Source: Proales similis
Lineage: Eukaryota; Rotifera; Eurotatoria; Ploima; Proalidae
NCBI GenBank assembly: GCA_019059635.1
Contig: JAGVRJ010000002.1
Coordinates: 806,001-870,000, forward strand
Direction of reading: 5' to 3'
Length of the DNA stretch: 64,000 nucleotides
Below are positions 26,701 to 38,925 of the stretch, one piece after another. A program made the position numbers and the translations under genes. The notes under the pieces are model-generated. The model worked only from the letters and a program-made list of their open reading frames with translations. It had not been told where the DNA came from and ran no database searches. Each line of letters begins with the position of its first letter. The stretch's first letter is position 1.

Positions 26701-29700
26701 TCAAAACTAATGATCGTCAATCTTGATCGCCAATTTAAATCTCTTAAAAGGAAACAAGACGAACGATTACGTAAATCCCAAAAATGAGTTGATTCCACTT
26801 GAAGGAAATCGATACACGCAATACTTCGCATGGGGCAGCACATGGCGAGTAGAAGACGAGGAGGATGCCGCTAATCCACTGTAAGGCGAATGTAAAGCAA
26901 GAAACTGCATGAAAATCAAGAACTCTCAAAACTAGATGCAACCCACAGCATATGGCCGGCGACCCTCCGAGTCCAGTTTGCCAGGATCCTACAATCTACG
27001 ATCAAAACGATTGGTGCGGTTTATTGAGCAGTCCGACAGCCCCCTGGGCCTTGTGTCTAGAGGCAAGCTTTTTCTATTTCTTCGATTTCTCAATAGCCCA
27101 TCTGATCTGAGCATGAATTTGAGTTCAGAAAATAGATGCCGACTTGCTTAGCGGGCTCATTAGAGGCTGCAGTGTGGACATGTGTGCGCTAGAAGGGAAG
27201 CCGAATCATAGAGATTATCTCTGCGCTGCGTACGATGAACTGGTTAATGAGTGCTACTCGTTGGCCGCCGATCTGAAGTTGAATTGGCAATTCGATTGGA
27301 GAACAGTGACCAACTGTCGTAAGCTTCAGAGTTCATTTTTTTCCATTTTGATTTTACCTTGAAATTCGCCTGATCAGCCAAGACATGCGGTGAAAATGAG
27401 ATATTCACAAGGCGAAGTGGCTGTCCAGCTACTTGTCTCTATCCAGACGGAGTCTACGACTGCGGCGATTTTGTGTCGAGCGAGGATTGCTTTTGCAAGA
27501 GTGGCTTTGTTCTGGACAACAGCGGTAAATGTGTGAGGCCTGAAAGCTGCGGGTGTGTACTTCCCGATCATTCGGGCGTTCTTCCGGTAAGTTTCTATAT
27601 TTAGCTAGCAAGCAAGCATATTCTTAAAATGAATACCTAATTTAATCTCAAGCTGAATGAAACCGCCATCAGCGCTGATTGCACCAAAGAATACATCTGC
27701 GAGCTACCACAGACCACGCCACGCGTACGAGTGCTCCCCAGCTGCCACAAAAACGCCGAGTGTGTTGCAGATGCGGATAATCAGCGTCACTGTCAATGCA
27801 AGAAAGACTACGAAGGGGATGGATTCGACTGTAGATTCTTTTTTTACGGCTCATTGCAAACGTTTGCTCCAATTTCAAGTTTTCATTTACAGGCACATTG
27901 AAGTTCGTGGCTCCTGTTATTTCAGGCGCTGAATATTTGGGCTGCTTTAGTGACAAAGCCCAGCGCGATTTGAATGGGACTAAAACCTCGAGCAGCTCAG
28001 CCATGACTTATGCGTATTGCCTTGGCTTTTGTCTAAATAAGGGATACACCTATGCTGGCCTTCAGAACAGGTTTTTAATCGCTTTTTATTCTTGTCATCT
28101 GCTTTTGAGGCTTAATCATTTAAATCAGAAACCAATGCTTTTGTGGTAATGACGTTGGTCGATATGGCCAGTTGGAAGACCATAAATGTTGGATGAAGTG
28201 CTCAGGAAACTCATCCCAGAGCTGTGGCGCCGGCTACATAAACACAGTGTTCAAGATCACTGGTGAGTGCGCCATTGTCTCGATTCCGATTCAAACGCAT
28301 TTTCGAGATTTTGCGTTTCAGATGCAGAAAAATTGGCAATCAGTTTGGATCCTTGTATTAGCCAGCCGTGTGCAGCTGGATCGATTTGCGAGAACAATAA
28401 CGGAATGGCACAATGCTCATGTCCCGCTGGCTCACACGGGGACGCTCGACAGGGCTGTTGCAAAACTCTTGAATGCTTGTAAGTTTCTCAGCTCAGACTT
28501 TAATTTGCAACTTGCTTTAAGCCTAATTTAGCTGCTGGGGTGATCCTCATTGCACCACATTCGATCGAAAGAGACACGACTTCCAAGGTCGCTGCACTTA
28601 CGATCTCGTCACCACTGATTGCTACAACCAGACACTGGTAGGCGTATTGAAAGCCCAATTGGTTTGCACCAAGCCTTTTCAACTGTGTTGGATAATAAGC
28701 CGGAGGGCTTGCCGCCATTCAGAATAACTCAGAAGCATCAAGCGACTTCGAATGGCAAACCAGTTTCAATCGTTCGAAATCTCACACTTGAAGTCTACGG
28801 CAACAGCTACTTCTTAGGAAGAGTGAAAAATTCCAGGCCTGAGGTTCTTAAAAACGGCCAGCCAGTCGCTTTCGGAGTTCACAGCGACGGAGTGATCGTT
28901 AATTTGGATCGCAGTAAAGTCGAACTTCTCACTGACTTTGGCCTCCTCATCAACTGGGACGGCAGACACTACGTGATTGTCAAACTGTGTAACTCATATG
29001 CAACTTATGTCTGCGGCCTGTGCGGCAACGCCGATGGTAATCACATGCGACTAAAGTACAGAAAATGATTATTAAGCTCAAGAATGTGCAGGTAATGCCA
29101 ACAATGAATTTTTGAACCGAGAAGACCAACAGATCGCCTTGGAAGGCAGAGGCAACTCCAAGTACTTCAAATGGGGCACAAGCTGGAAAGTACCGGTTCC
29201 TTACGATTCAACGCTAGATCTAGACGGCTCAAGGTTTGTGAACAGTTCAAGTTTAGCCAAGTTCGCCTCTATTAAGCTTTGATAAGTTGCTCGAACCTTA
29301 CCGAGGCTGGCACCTACGAGGACAGCTCATGTGCTGATCAAACAAAGTATGAGGCCGAGGAATGGTGCGGCATCATGAAATCATCTGACAGTCCTTGGAA
29401 AGAATGCTGGGCGGTAAATAAAAGTGAACCGAGTTTTAGAGCTGACCTCAGCTAAGCAGCCTGAATCGAATAGCTTCCTTGGCAGGAAAAGCTAGCAATC
29501 TTCGACAACTGTGTTTCTGACTTGTGCGCTCTGGAAGGCAATCGAACTGAACAAGATGCTGCTAGATGCGAATATCTCACAGCACTCAACAGTAACTGCA
29601 ATGAAATCGGTATGCCAAGCTCAACTTGGTCTTGGAGAAACACTACTGGATGTTGTAAGTAACAGCTCAACAAGCTCTTAATCGACCAAAATGAGCAGCT

Positions 29701-31043
29701 CGCATTCAAATAAACAGATGAGAAATGTCCACTGAATATGGTCTACGATCGACGTGCTGGATGTGAACCGACTTGCCGTAATCAGCTCGGCGGTGAATGT
29801 GGTGAGAGTCAAACCATTAAGGAAGGCTGTTTCTGTTTGCCTGGTTTGGTACTCAATTCAAACGGCGATTGCATCGCGCCAGCTCAATGTGGTTGTCTCC
29901 TGTCAGATGGCTCGTATCTTGAGGTATTTTTTATTCAGAACCTTCTCTGAAAATGAAATCGGGTGAGTCAAGCGATTGAAAATAGCCAAGTGAGAGGTTC
30001 GTCGACTCGCTTTGCCAGTTTGAATACTTTTGTCCGGACTACGAATCCGAACCAGTGGTCAACTCGACCAACTGCTCTGAGAATTCCAAATGTGTTGATC
30101 ACGAATGCGTTTGTGCAGATGGATTTATGGGCGACGGAGTCGACTGTCAGCCAGGTAATTGGTTCGGCCTAAAAACAGCGAATATTAGACTTGAATAATC
30201 TGCCTGTGCCCAGTGCCTGCCCCTCTGCATCATGGTTCCCACTTGGTCGACGGAGTTTGCTCCGGTGAGTCTAGAACTGATAATCCTCCTATTGCAGACC
30301 GATTTTCATGTTATTCTTAAATTTGTAAAGAAAACGGAACTGACACTTGGTAAGTTGAGTTCAAGGCATGAGTCGAATAGAAAAGAGCTGAGAGCTGTTT
30401 TAGCTTCGTGTACGGAGATCCACACATGATTCGATTCGACAGATCGAGCATTCTGATCGAAAATGACTGCCAATACTTGCTGGCCACCGATAGCTGCTCT
30501 TCAACGCAGGTCAGAGATTGGAGCTTTATATTTGTAAATTTTGCTCAACTAAGATTCAATTGGTCTGCAGGCTCCCAGATTTCAAATAGTCAGCGTACAA
30601 GAATACCGAGAGCCAGCGCCCTATTCATATCTTTCGAGTATTCTTCTCTACTACGGAAGCAGCGTTTACCGAACAGGCCGAGGCGAATTTTATGTGAGTA
30701 GTGCCCGATCAAACGAAAGGAGATTCGCTTTGAAAAGAAAACAAAATCGAAGGTCGATGGAGTGTTGACTGCACTGCCGTACAATGGACCCGGTGGATTG
30801 AAAGTGACCAGTGATGGACGTTTCATTCATATTCACTCGAGTCTATTCGCTTTCGCATTTGACGGCGACACTCTTAGACTCACGTACTGCACCGGGCAGA
30901 TATGTGGAATGTGTGGAAACAGAATGGCACAAGATTCTGCATACTTCCATGCCAGCAGCCTTCTCGCTTATCTTTACGGAGTAAGCGAGAATTTGGCTTG
31001 CAATGGTGCAAACCAGTTTCCAACCGTGCTTCCCAGCTTCTGA
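23798..31043 (+). CDS. Secreted WSC and VWD-C8-TIL mosaic glycoprotein
   Basis: ATG 23798 opens a signal peptide (MKVIGVWFILLLNGAYGQ). Tracing about 30 short exons gives, in order: five WSC domains (about 23864-24205, 24309-24575, 24680-25015, 25112-25440, 25525-25862; each YIGCF-like start, YAGLQ, QCFCG, CAGNN-Q-CGGSWRN); an EGF-like unit; VWD (from 26184, CWGDPHCTSFD to CGLCGNADG); C8; TIL; EGF; a sixth WSC (about 27925-28255); EGF; second VWD (28532-29036); C8; TIL; EGF; and a third VWD (YGDPHMIRFD, 30405-30930) ending at TGA 31041. WSC binds carbohydrate; VWD-C8-TIL forms disulfide-linked multimers in mucins, tectorin and FCGBP. No transmembrane segment was found. Likely an extracellular matrix, mucus or cuticle protein. 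I know no named family with this order. The exon end near 26135 (between EGF and first VWD) is uncertain. Confidence 0.88.
25501..30155 (+). repeat. Tandem duplicated WSC-EGF-VWD-C8-TIL-EGF module
   Basis: The block from the fifth WSC to the EGF ending near 27820 recurs from the sixth WSC to the EGF ending near 30155. Introns sit at the same points and phases in both: phase 2 inside WSC before QCFCG, phase 0 after NQTL in VWD, phase 1 within the Asp-Gly codon of CGLCGNADG. Shared intron positions show exon-level duplication rather than independent assembly. Confidence 0.8.
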
Positions 31044-31437
31044 TCTCCGATTGCTCTATCTCTCTCTTAGTGGACTTGACTGACGTTAATAAACTGCATT
31101 CAAAAAAGCAAAACATTTTTCCTCTGAAAAATGAGCTCCTTGATTTAATTGAGAGCGAATATCTGCTCTCGATGGCGAACAAATTTCTTCCAATCAGACA
31201 ATAATCAAGGCTGGCTATTTTTAATTTAAGCAAGTCTGCGCATAAGGAGAATGCCTCTATTCATACAAGAGGCGAGTTACATTTGAAATAAACTTTACGC
31301 TCGAATGTTTGAGAGCGTGCACCGCATTCTCTTATGCAACAATCGGTTGTTTCAAACCGTTCAGGGTTAGAAAACGAGAATAGGAACGAGTGAAAGAGCT
31401 GTGGCAAGGACACCAAACGAATTGGGAATTTGCAACC
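31044..31437. other. Spacer between WSC/VWD gene and POLRMT
   Basis: AATAAA at about 31089 is the likely polyadenylation signal of the upstream gene. Nothing else recognised. Confidence 0.5.
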
Positions 31438-34400
31438 ATGCTCATCAATCGTTTAGCGAGCAGCGGATACAGTAAGCATTTAACAATACGAACTCATTTG
31501 TGATTAAAACTTGAACAAAAATCAAGACGCCCAAGTAGCTCTAAAGCTCTGCAGAGTGCTCAACAACCGTCAGCGGCATTTACACTTGAAGATCAATGAC
31601 GAGTTGAAAGCGCGCCTGAACGCGGAGAGTATTAAGCGAAAAGGAGGCGCTACCAACCAGCTGAAGCAGAACGGCTACTACGATTTGCTCAAGGCGTTGA
31701 ATTTTAGACAAGATCAACTTTCGCGAAGGGCCGATGCAAATCGTAATGAGACAAAGCAAACATCTCTGATCGATCTGAACGGTCACCGGACGAAGAAGAG
31801 CAAGCTTAAGTTTCTCAAGAGCGTCAGCCAATACCAGACAATGGCAAACAACGAATCACTGCATTCATTGGCCGATCAAGTCTCGCAGAGGCTCAATTCA
31901 GCGCTCCAAGAGACAGAAGAGGCGAAGAGCGATGAAAAAGTGCCCACTGCTGTCGAGCTCATAAACAAAGCCAAAATTCAAATGCAGCTATTGAATCAAT
32001 CATTTGAACAACTTATAGCCCACGAGCAAAGCAAACGCATCGACAAATCGGACGCATTCTCTTCAAAGCTGCGCCAAAAGCAAGTCAAGTTTAATCAAGA
32101 AATGAAGGCCTATGTTGACGTGTGCTGTCACAATCCGAAGCTGGTCGACGAAGCGTTCACGTTGCTCGAACGCTTGACGATCAGAGCAACTCAAACTGAT
32201 AATAAAAAGAGCAAAGCCAAAATGGTCACCGATATCGAAGCGTTCAATCGAATCATGTTCGAGTATGCCAAACGTGGCCAAACCGGCAAGATAATGTTGC
32301 TGTTCAAGAAGGTTCGCTCAGTGGCCGATTCAGCACTCAAGCCTAATCTGAACTCCTACGTGGCTGCACTCCAGTCGCTTGGATTCGAGCTGAGTGAGCA
32401 GAAAGCTCATGCTAATCCAACTCAGTTCGCTCGACTCAAGCTTCAGGTCGAACGCATCCTTTGGGATTTAGAAAAATCCATGGTAAGTTAACCGAATGTC
32501 ACTGAATTTCCATCTCAGTGATTTATTTTCTCGTTCAATTCTTGCCCGGGTTCAGTTGTCGGTCGAGAAAATCGCCAACAGTCTCGAATATTCAACTGAG
32601 CAGCGAGTTTTAATCAAAGCGGTAGGCAAGAGCAACTATTTGTTTATTTAAAATAGCTCATTTTCGATTGAAAGGCGCTGCAAACTGTGCTTCCTGAATT
32701 CGATTTCAAACAAGTTGAAGACTTGTCTCGTTCCAACTCGCTGCTAGCTGAGCTGAGCCAGGAGAGCGTACAAGTACAGCAGCAGCGGGCCAGTTTACTA
32801 TGCGACAAAGTCTTGCCGCCCGAACTGGTCGATCACAGTCTGATGATGGAGAATTTCCAGAAGCAGCTTGAACTCGAACGCGAAATGTACATCGAAGTTC
32901 CGTCTGTTGTGCCCTTGGAAGAGGCCAACGAACAGAATGAGAGCGTCCGGGTTAGACTAATGCGCAGCTTTCGCGATCGCATGGAACGAAGTTTTGCCAA
33001 GCACTTGGCTCTGCTGAAAAAGTCCTCAAGTAAGCTCTTGAATGAATCAAACTGATTTGAGATTGAGAATTGAGAAATCTGATCGCTTTAGAATGGGACG
33101 ACTCGTTCGTTTATCCGTTCTTGACCGCCATGGATTCGTCTGTTTACATGGACATACTTTCCAAAGAGATTATTTCGCTGGCGCAGCATTCGCAGTTTTT
33201 CTCGCCCAGCATAAACCGACTGGCACATGACCTTGGCTGTCGAGTGGAAAGAAAATTTCTCGAGCAGTCGTTGTCAATGAGCGGCGATTTGGACAAAGTC
33301 AAACAACTCTACAGTCAGTACTCGGCAGAACGGGTCAGTCGACTGGAAAATCCGTTCGGCAGCATTTGGCAAAACGGGCGCCAAGACTGGATGAGTATTA
33401 TGCACGAGAAGAATTTATTCCCAAATCTGACAGACAAAAGCTGGCCCTCATCAGTTCGAACCAGAATAGGCAAGCAGCTGATTGACAACGTCCTCCTCAA
33501 GTCGTGTGTGATATCGGGCAAGAAGCAGAAGCCGAGCGGTGCCCAGAACGATCAGGAGATCGAGTACGCGTTTCATAAAATCTACCGAGTGACCGGCGTC
33601 TATCGAGAGCAGCAGCTCAAGGTCCATCCGATGCTGACCAGACTGTTCGGCTCAAAATTGACATTTGAAACTGATCGAATGCCAATGCTCGTCTCGCCTA
33701 TGCCTTGGTTCACACCCGAGCACGGCGGCTATTTCCTCTCCAAAAGCAACCTCCTGCGCCTGGACGAAAACATGAACGAGCAACGACTGATGGTGGAAAT
33801 GACTCACCCGTCAAACATGTATCCGATCTATGACTCGTTGAACGCGCTATCGGCTGTACCATGGCGCGTGAATACTTCAATATTGGACCTCCTCATCCAT
33901 GTGTTCAAAAACGGAGGCGACAAAGAGCTGGAAGTTGCCGAGCCCGCGTCCAGTGGTCCACACATACCCAAATTAGAAAAGTAGGTTCAAACTCTTGGCA
34001 TCAGATAGCTGATCTTGATCCATCTAAATAACTGGCCATCAACTAAGGGAGATGAACAAAGAAGAGTACAAAAGGACACTAAGGGAGATCGCGCAGGCGA
34101 AGAAAGTTCGCGCCGAAATGCACAGTCTGTGGTCAAGCGAGCTCTATCGTCTGTCCATCGCCAACATGTACAGGGATAAAGTGATCTGGTTTCCGCACAG
34201 TTTAGACTTTCGAGGCCGCTGCTACCCGATTCCGCCTCATTTCAACCATTTGGGCAGCGACATTGCGCGAAGTTTGATTTTACTGGCCGAGGGAAAGAAG
34301 TTGGGACCTAATGGCCTCGACGCTCTCAAACTGCATCTGATGAACTTGACTGGCACCATGAAAAAGGCGTCGCTCAAAGAGAGAATTGAACACGCCAATT

Positions 34401-35668
34401 CAATATTGCCGGAGATTATTGATTCGGCAGAGCGACCGTTCGACGGCAAGCGCTGGTGGCAGAAATCCGAGGAGAAATGGCAGACGCTCGCGTGCTGCAT
34501 AGAGATAGCCCAAGCGCTCAAGTCAAACAACCCGTCAGAATTTGTGTCACACTTTCCGATCCATCAGGACGGCTCTTGCAATGGCCTACAGCATTACGCA
34601 GCTCTGGGAAGAGATCAAAACGGCGCAGTGTCCGTGAACTTGCATCCGTCCAATCGACCACAGGACGTTTACTCGACTGTCTTGGATCTTGTCGAGGAGC
34701 AGAGAAGAAACGAGATTTCAACAAACGAAGTCGCTCGTATTCTGGAAGGCCATGTGAAGCGAAAAGTTATAAAGCAGACTGTGATGACCACGGTCTACAA
34801 TGTTACATTCTACGGCGCTAAATTGCAAATACTGCGTCAACTCGAAGACCTGAAAGAATTTCCGCAAGAGCAGGCAAAAGCAGCGGCCGAATACTTGGCC
34901 GGCCAGACATTCTCCTCGATCAGACGCCTGTTCAAGTCGGCCAGAGAGATCCAGGACTGGTTCAGTGAATGCGCTTATCTAATCACTCGCATTCGCAACT
35001 GCTCAATCAAATGGGAGACGCCGTTGGGTCTGCCAGTTTCGCAGCCTTACTTTAGAAGTTGCCCGCAAAAGGGCCAACACAGGTACCATATTCAAGTAGT
35101 TCTTGTTTCAACTTCAACTTGGTCTTTAACTGCGAAACTTAATAGCAAGCCAGACTCTGTTAAGCAGAGAAACGCCTTCCCGCCAAACTACATTCACTCA
35201 CTCGATTCGTGTCACATGATGCTCACCTCTCTGTTCTGCGAGAGAGCGGGAATCACGTTCGTTTCGGTGCACGACTGCTTTTGGACGCATCCGAGCTGCA
35301 TGGATCTAATGAATAGAATCTGCCGTGAACAATTTGTGGCCTTGCATTCGCTTCCGCTATTGCACAAGCTTTCAGAGAATTTCCTCACCAACTACTGCTT
35401 CACTCGAACGTAAGCCGAATGATTTTTTCTTTTACTTGAGCGACGAACGAGGCCTAAATATTATCACAATCAAAGTGAAATAGACCAACAGCTCGATGAA
35501 AATTTGAAAAGTTTGATGCTCAAATTCAACGAGAAATTGACTCAGATCCCTCAAACAGGTGAGAAGAAACTCTTTTGAGTCACGTGAAGAAACGTGCGTC
35601 TAAAGCACTTAATTCAAGGTGACTTTGACCTCCGTAAAGTGAAAGAATCTGTCTACTTTTTCAGCTAA
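31438..35668 (+). CDS. POLRMT: Mitochondrial RNA polymerase
   Basis: Nine exons in phase (31438-31471, 31527-32482, 32556-32621, 32675-33029, 33092-33980, 34048-35082, 35146-35409, 35476-35558, 35619-35668) give 1243 residues, close to human (1230). The N-terminus MLINRLASSGYNAQ is a basic mitochondrial presequence. PPR-like helices occur around EAFNRIMFEYAKRGQTG. The T7-type core shows DFRGRCYPIPPHF, motif A QDGSCNGLQHYAALGRD, motif B KRKVIKQTVMTTVYNVTFYG, motif C VHDCFWTHPS and the C-terminal SVYFFS typical of single-subunit polymerases. It transcribes mtDNA and makes replication primers with TFAM and TFB2M. Five of eight introns end in AAG. Confidence 0.96.
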
Positions 35669-36335
35669 ACATTCACGCACTCACATCTCGGTTTTCACTC
35701 TTTTCTTTGACTTTTTGTAAAAATTCTCCTCTTCCACTCAAGTGTGCGAGAACAGCTGTCCAGGCCGCGGTTCCTCTTCGTTTTTTTTTGTTTTGATCTA
35801 GTTTGTTTCCTCTTTATCCCTGCTGCTGAGTTTTAGTTTTAATTGACCTTCCGATGGAAATAAAGCAAAGAGAACAAACTGTGCGGGTCATCGAGATAAC
35901 TAAGCATGGGCAAAGCCATTCGCTATGGACATGCCGGCTGATACAGAACGCTCGGGCATAAATTTTAATAATAACTCGCTTCAGCGACGTACACTTCTTT
36001 TGCAAGGCATTCGATTGAATTAGCATTTCGAATGTGAATTCTTTGCCTGGAAAGCAGGCTTCTCGACATATCGCCTGAATTAATCGAGTTCAAATGGGGC
36101 GTGTTCTTGAGCCAGGTCTTGGCTGGCAACGGCCTCGGCTGCCTGATATAGATGCGTTTAGTTTAGCCTGTCTGGCCTACTGCCTTCTTGAGTGTTTTGA
36201 GATTCATGTCTAGACTTGAGCAACCAAGACGTGGGCTGGATTAATTTTAGCGCCTTTTTGCTCACTTAGATTTCATTCAAACGCATGTAAAGCTCAGCGT
36301 ATCGGGCTCTGCCTAGGAAAAGAAACCAAACAAGC
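35669..36335. other. Spacer upstream of EEF2K
   Basis: About 670 bp between same-strand genes. Holds POLRMT 3' UTR and EEF2K promoter. No motif recognised. Confidence 0.5.
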
Positions 36336-38369
36336 ATGGAAGTCGACGAGCACAGCGAACACATATTCTCACTGTGCGAAGATCTCAGCGAGGCTTGTCA
36401 AGTGAATCCGAACGATCTCATCGATGAGTCAAAGAGTGAAGAGAAGCCGATCGGCATGGCCAACTTTCGATCAGCCTGGAAGCGTAAAATTGACTTCCAG
36501 CCGATCAAGTCGGCCAAGCTCAAGTGGAAGAACGCATTCAACAAGATTAAGTTAATGAAGGACCCGTGGCGCGAGTTTCAGCTCGAAAAGTATCCCGTCG
36601 AACGCGTTGTTAGACACAGGTACAATCCGGCTCATAAACGGTGGAATAAAGACGAGTGTTTTGTAAAAATGGAGCAGAAGCAGTTCGCCAACGGTGCAAT
36701 GAGGGCCTGCTTTCGCCTCAAGAAGCTGTCAAATTTTCTGCACAACGAGACTTGGGCACACGCGTCCAACTATGTGGCAAAATGCTACAAAGATGAACAA
36801 ATGCCTCGAGAGCGTTACTTTAACGATGTCGAGCTGCAAATGGACGCCAAGCTTTGGGCCGAGCTCTACAATCGTCTCAATCCGCCCAAGAAGATCGACA
36901 TCATTCAAATGTGCATACTTGAGTTTATCGATCGACCCAATTCGCCCCTTTTCCACCTGGAGCATTACATTGAGGGCAAATACATAAAATACAATTCAAA
37001 CTCGGGCTACGTGGATGACACCCACATGCGCTACACGCCACAGTCATTCAGTCATTTCTCGTTCGAACGCTCAAATCACGAGATCATTGTGGTGGATATC
37101 CAGGGCGTGGGCGACCTCTATACCGATCCGCAAATACATACGGCACGCGGCAAGAGCTACGGCGACGGAGACCTGGGCATCAGAGGCTTTGCACTCTTCT
37201 TCTACAGTCATGTGTGCAACGATATATGCAAACGGCTGGGTCTGACTCAGTTCGATTTGGCGCCGAGTGAAATAAGCGAACATGACGCGTTGATGGAGAG
37301 ATTTTGTCGCAACTCAAAGTTGACAAAGAGCAACGGTCGAGAGCTGCCCATTATCTACCAGGGTTTGATGAACGGCCGTCCACTTAATAGACTAACTAGC
37401 ATGGAAGATGCAGATGAGTTGATGGAGGACTCCGAGGGCTACTCGTCTACTTCGCCCACACCGACGAGTGTGCTGCAATTTAACCTTGGCACTGACTCCA
37501 GAGACCACAGCTTGTACAGTTTTGTGGTCGGCTCACCAAGCGTCGTCAACTCACAGGATCTGTTCGGCTCTTACTGCAAAAGCAATCCCAGGGCTTATAG
37601 GCCGTCGTGTGTTTACGACGAACGTCTGGCGATATTCAGCTCTGACTCACAGACGTGTCGTGAGCAGCTCATCGACAACTGGGAGTCCACGCTGGGCAAA
37701 ATTCATTTGGAGCTTTGTAAATACCATGAAGTGGGCCGTTTTGCCTCTGAGCAAGGAGAGATCGACTACGAGTCGGCGTTCTTCCATTTAACTCAAGCGG
37801 CCAATCTGGGCCTAATCGACGCATTGAATAACATTGCCAGAATTTACATGCAGCTTCCACGAGACATGCTGCCCGAGTATTCGGTCAACGATTGCGACGA
37901 GAATTATGACACTGGCTTCGACTACATGGTCGAAGCGGCAGAAAAAGGCGAGAAGAGCGCACTGTACTTTGTAGCGCAAGCCTACGACACCGGAGTCGGC
38001 TTGAGCCGTCACAGGTAGACATTCAGCTTTCTAAATCGAGCAATTTCCTAACCGCCTGTGTGGCAAAGGGTTGTGGACTGGTCTAAAGCAGTCGACTACT
38101 ACAGACGCATTGTGGCGCAGACCGACGAAGAAAATTCAGAAGATGCCGGTTTCGTTGAGATGAGCACGGACTGCGAGCCGTCTTACAAGCTGATGGCCCG
38201 AATGGCTCAAATGTACTTAGAAGGCGAGAATGGTCTGGAGAAGAACGCGCAGGAAGCGACCGACTTGTTCAATGAAGCGGCCGAGAAAGCAATGCATTTG
38301 GGCCAGGGTCGACTGGCGAACAAATATTTCGCGATGGCCGAAAAAGCGCAGGTGGAATGTGCGGCGTGA
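36336..38369 (+). CDS. EEF2K: Eukaryotic elongation factor 2 kinase
   Basis: Two exons (36336-38014, 38069-38369) give 659 residues (human 725). A calmodulin-binding helix (LKWKNAFNKIKLMKDPW) precedes the alpha-kinase domain: FANGAMRACFRLKKLS, ASNYVAKCYK with the ATP lysine, ILEFIDRP, HLEHYIEGKYIKYNSNSG, FSHFSFERS, VVDIQGVGDLYTDPQIH and GDGDLGIRG. A shorter Ser/Thr-rich linker leads to C-terminal Sel1-like repeats (FFHLTQAANLGLIDA, GFDYMVEAAEKGEKSA) and the end region needed to bind eEF2. The kinase is switched on by calcium/calmodulin and phosphorylates eEF2 on Thr56 to slow elongation. The single intron splits the Sel1 region at HR|VVDW. Confidence 0.97.
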
Positions 38370-38925
38370 TTGCGGTCAGCTCTCAAGAGACCCAATGCAC
38401 ACCAACTTGCCGTTGTCTCAATTAATTTGAATCATCATCAACAACATCAGCCTCATCATAATCTTGGTCCTTCTCAGCAACAGGATCTTCATCAACTCAC
38501 TTCACACTCCTGAACGCAAGAGCTCAACTTAATAACAAAAATAGACGCGCTTTAGTGGTGCTGCTAGCGAATTTAGTTGTGTATTCGAGCATCCACTTGG
38601 TTTTAGACACAAGCAAAAGAAAGAGGTCGTGTAGAAACAAATAAAATCGCTCATTTTTGTAGGAAATAGAGACCAGCCAAAGGATCGTAGACGCATGCGC
38701 CACGGTGCCCACTATGAGTATTTTTCTTGTCTTTTATTAACCTCTCACAATTCGAAGCGAAAATATTAAATAAACTAAGAAAACGAAAAAAGCTGAATGC
38801 ATTTACAATTCAGAGAACATTTGCCTTCCTGAGGTGAACAAAACTATTTAAATAAAAGCCGCGCGACGCGATTGGTCCCGCAAAACGCCAATGTACGATA
38901 CGAACGAGCGAGTCAAATTAGCCAA
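38370..38925. other. Convergent 3' UTR region, EEF2K and PRDM1
   Basis: Tail-to-tail spacer with CAT/CAA-rich text after EEF2K and AATAAA-like signals near 38768 and 38852 (read on either strand). No gene seen. Confidence 0.5.
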
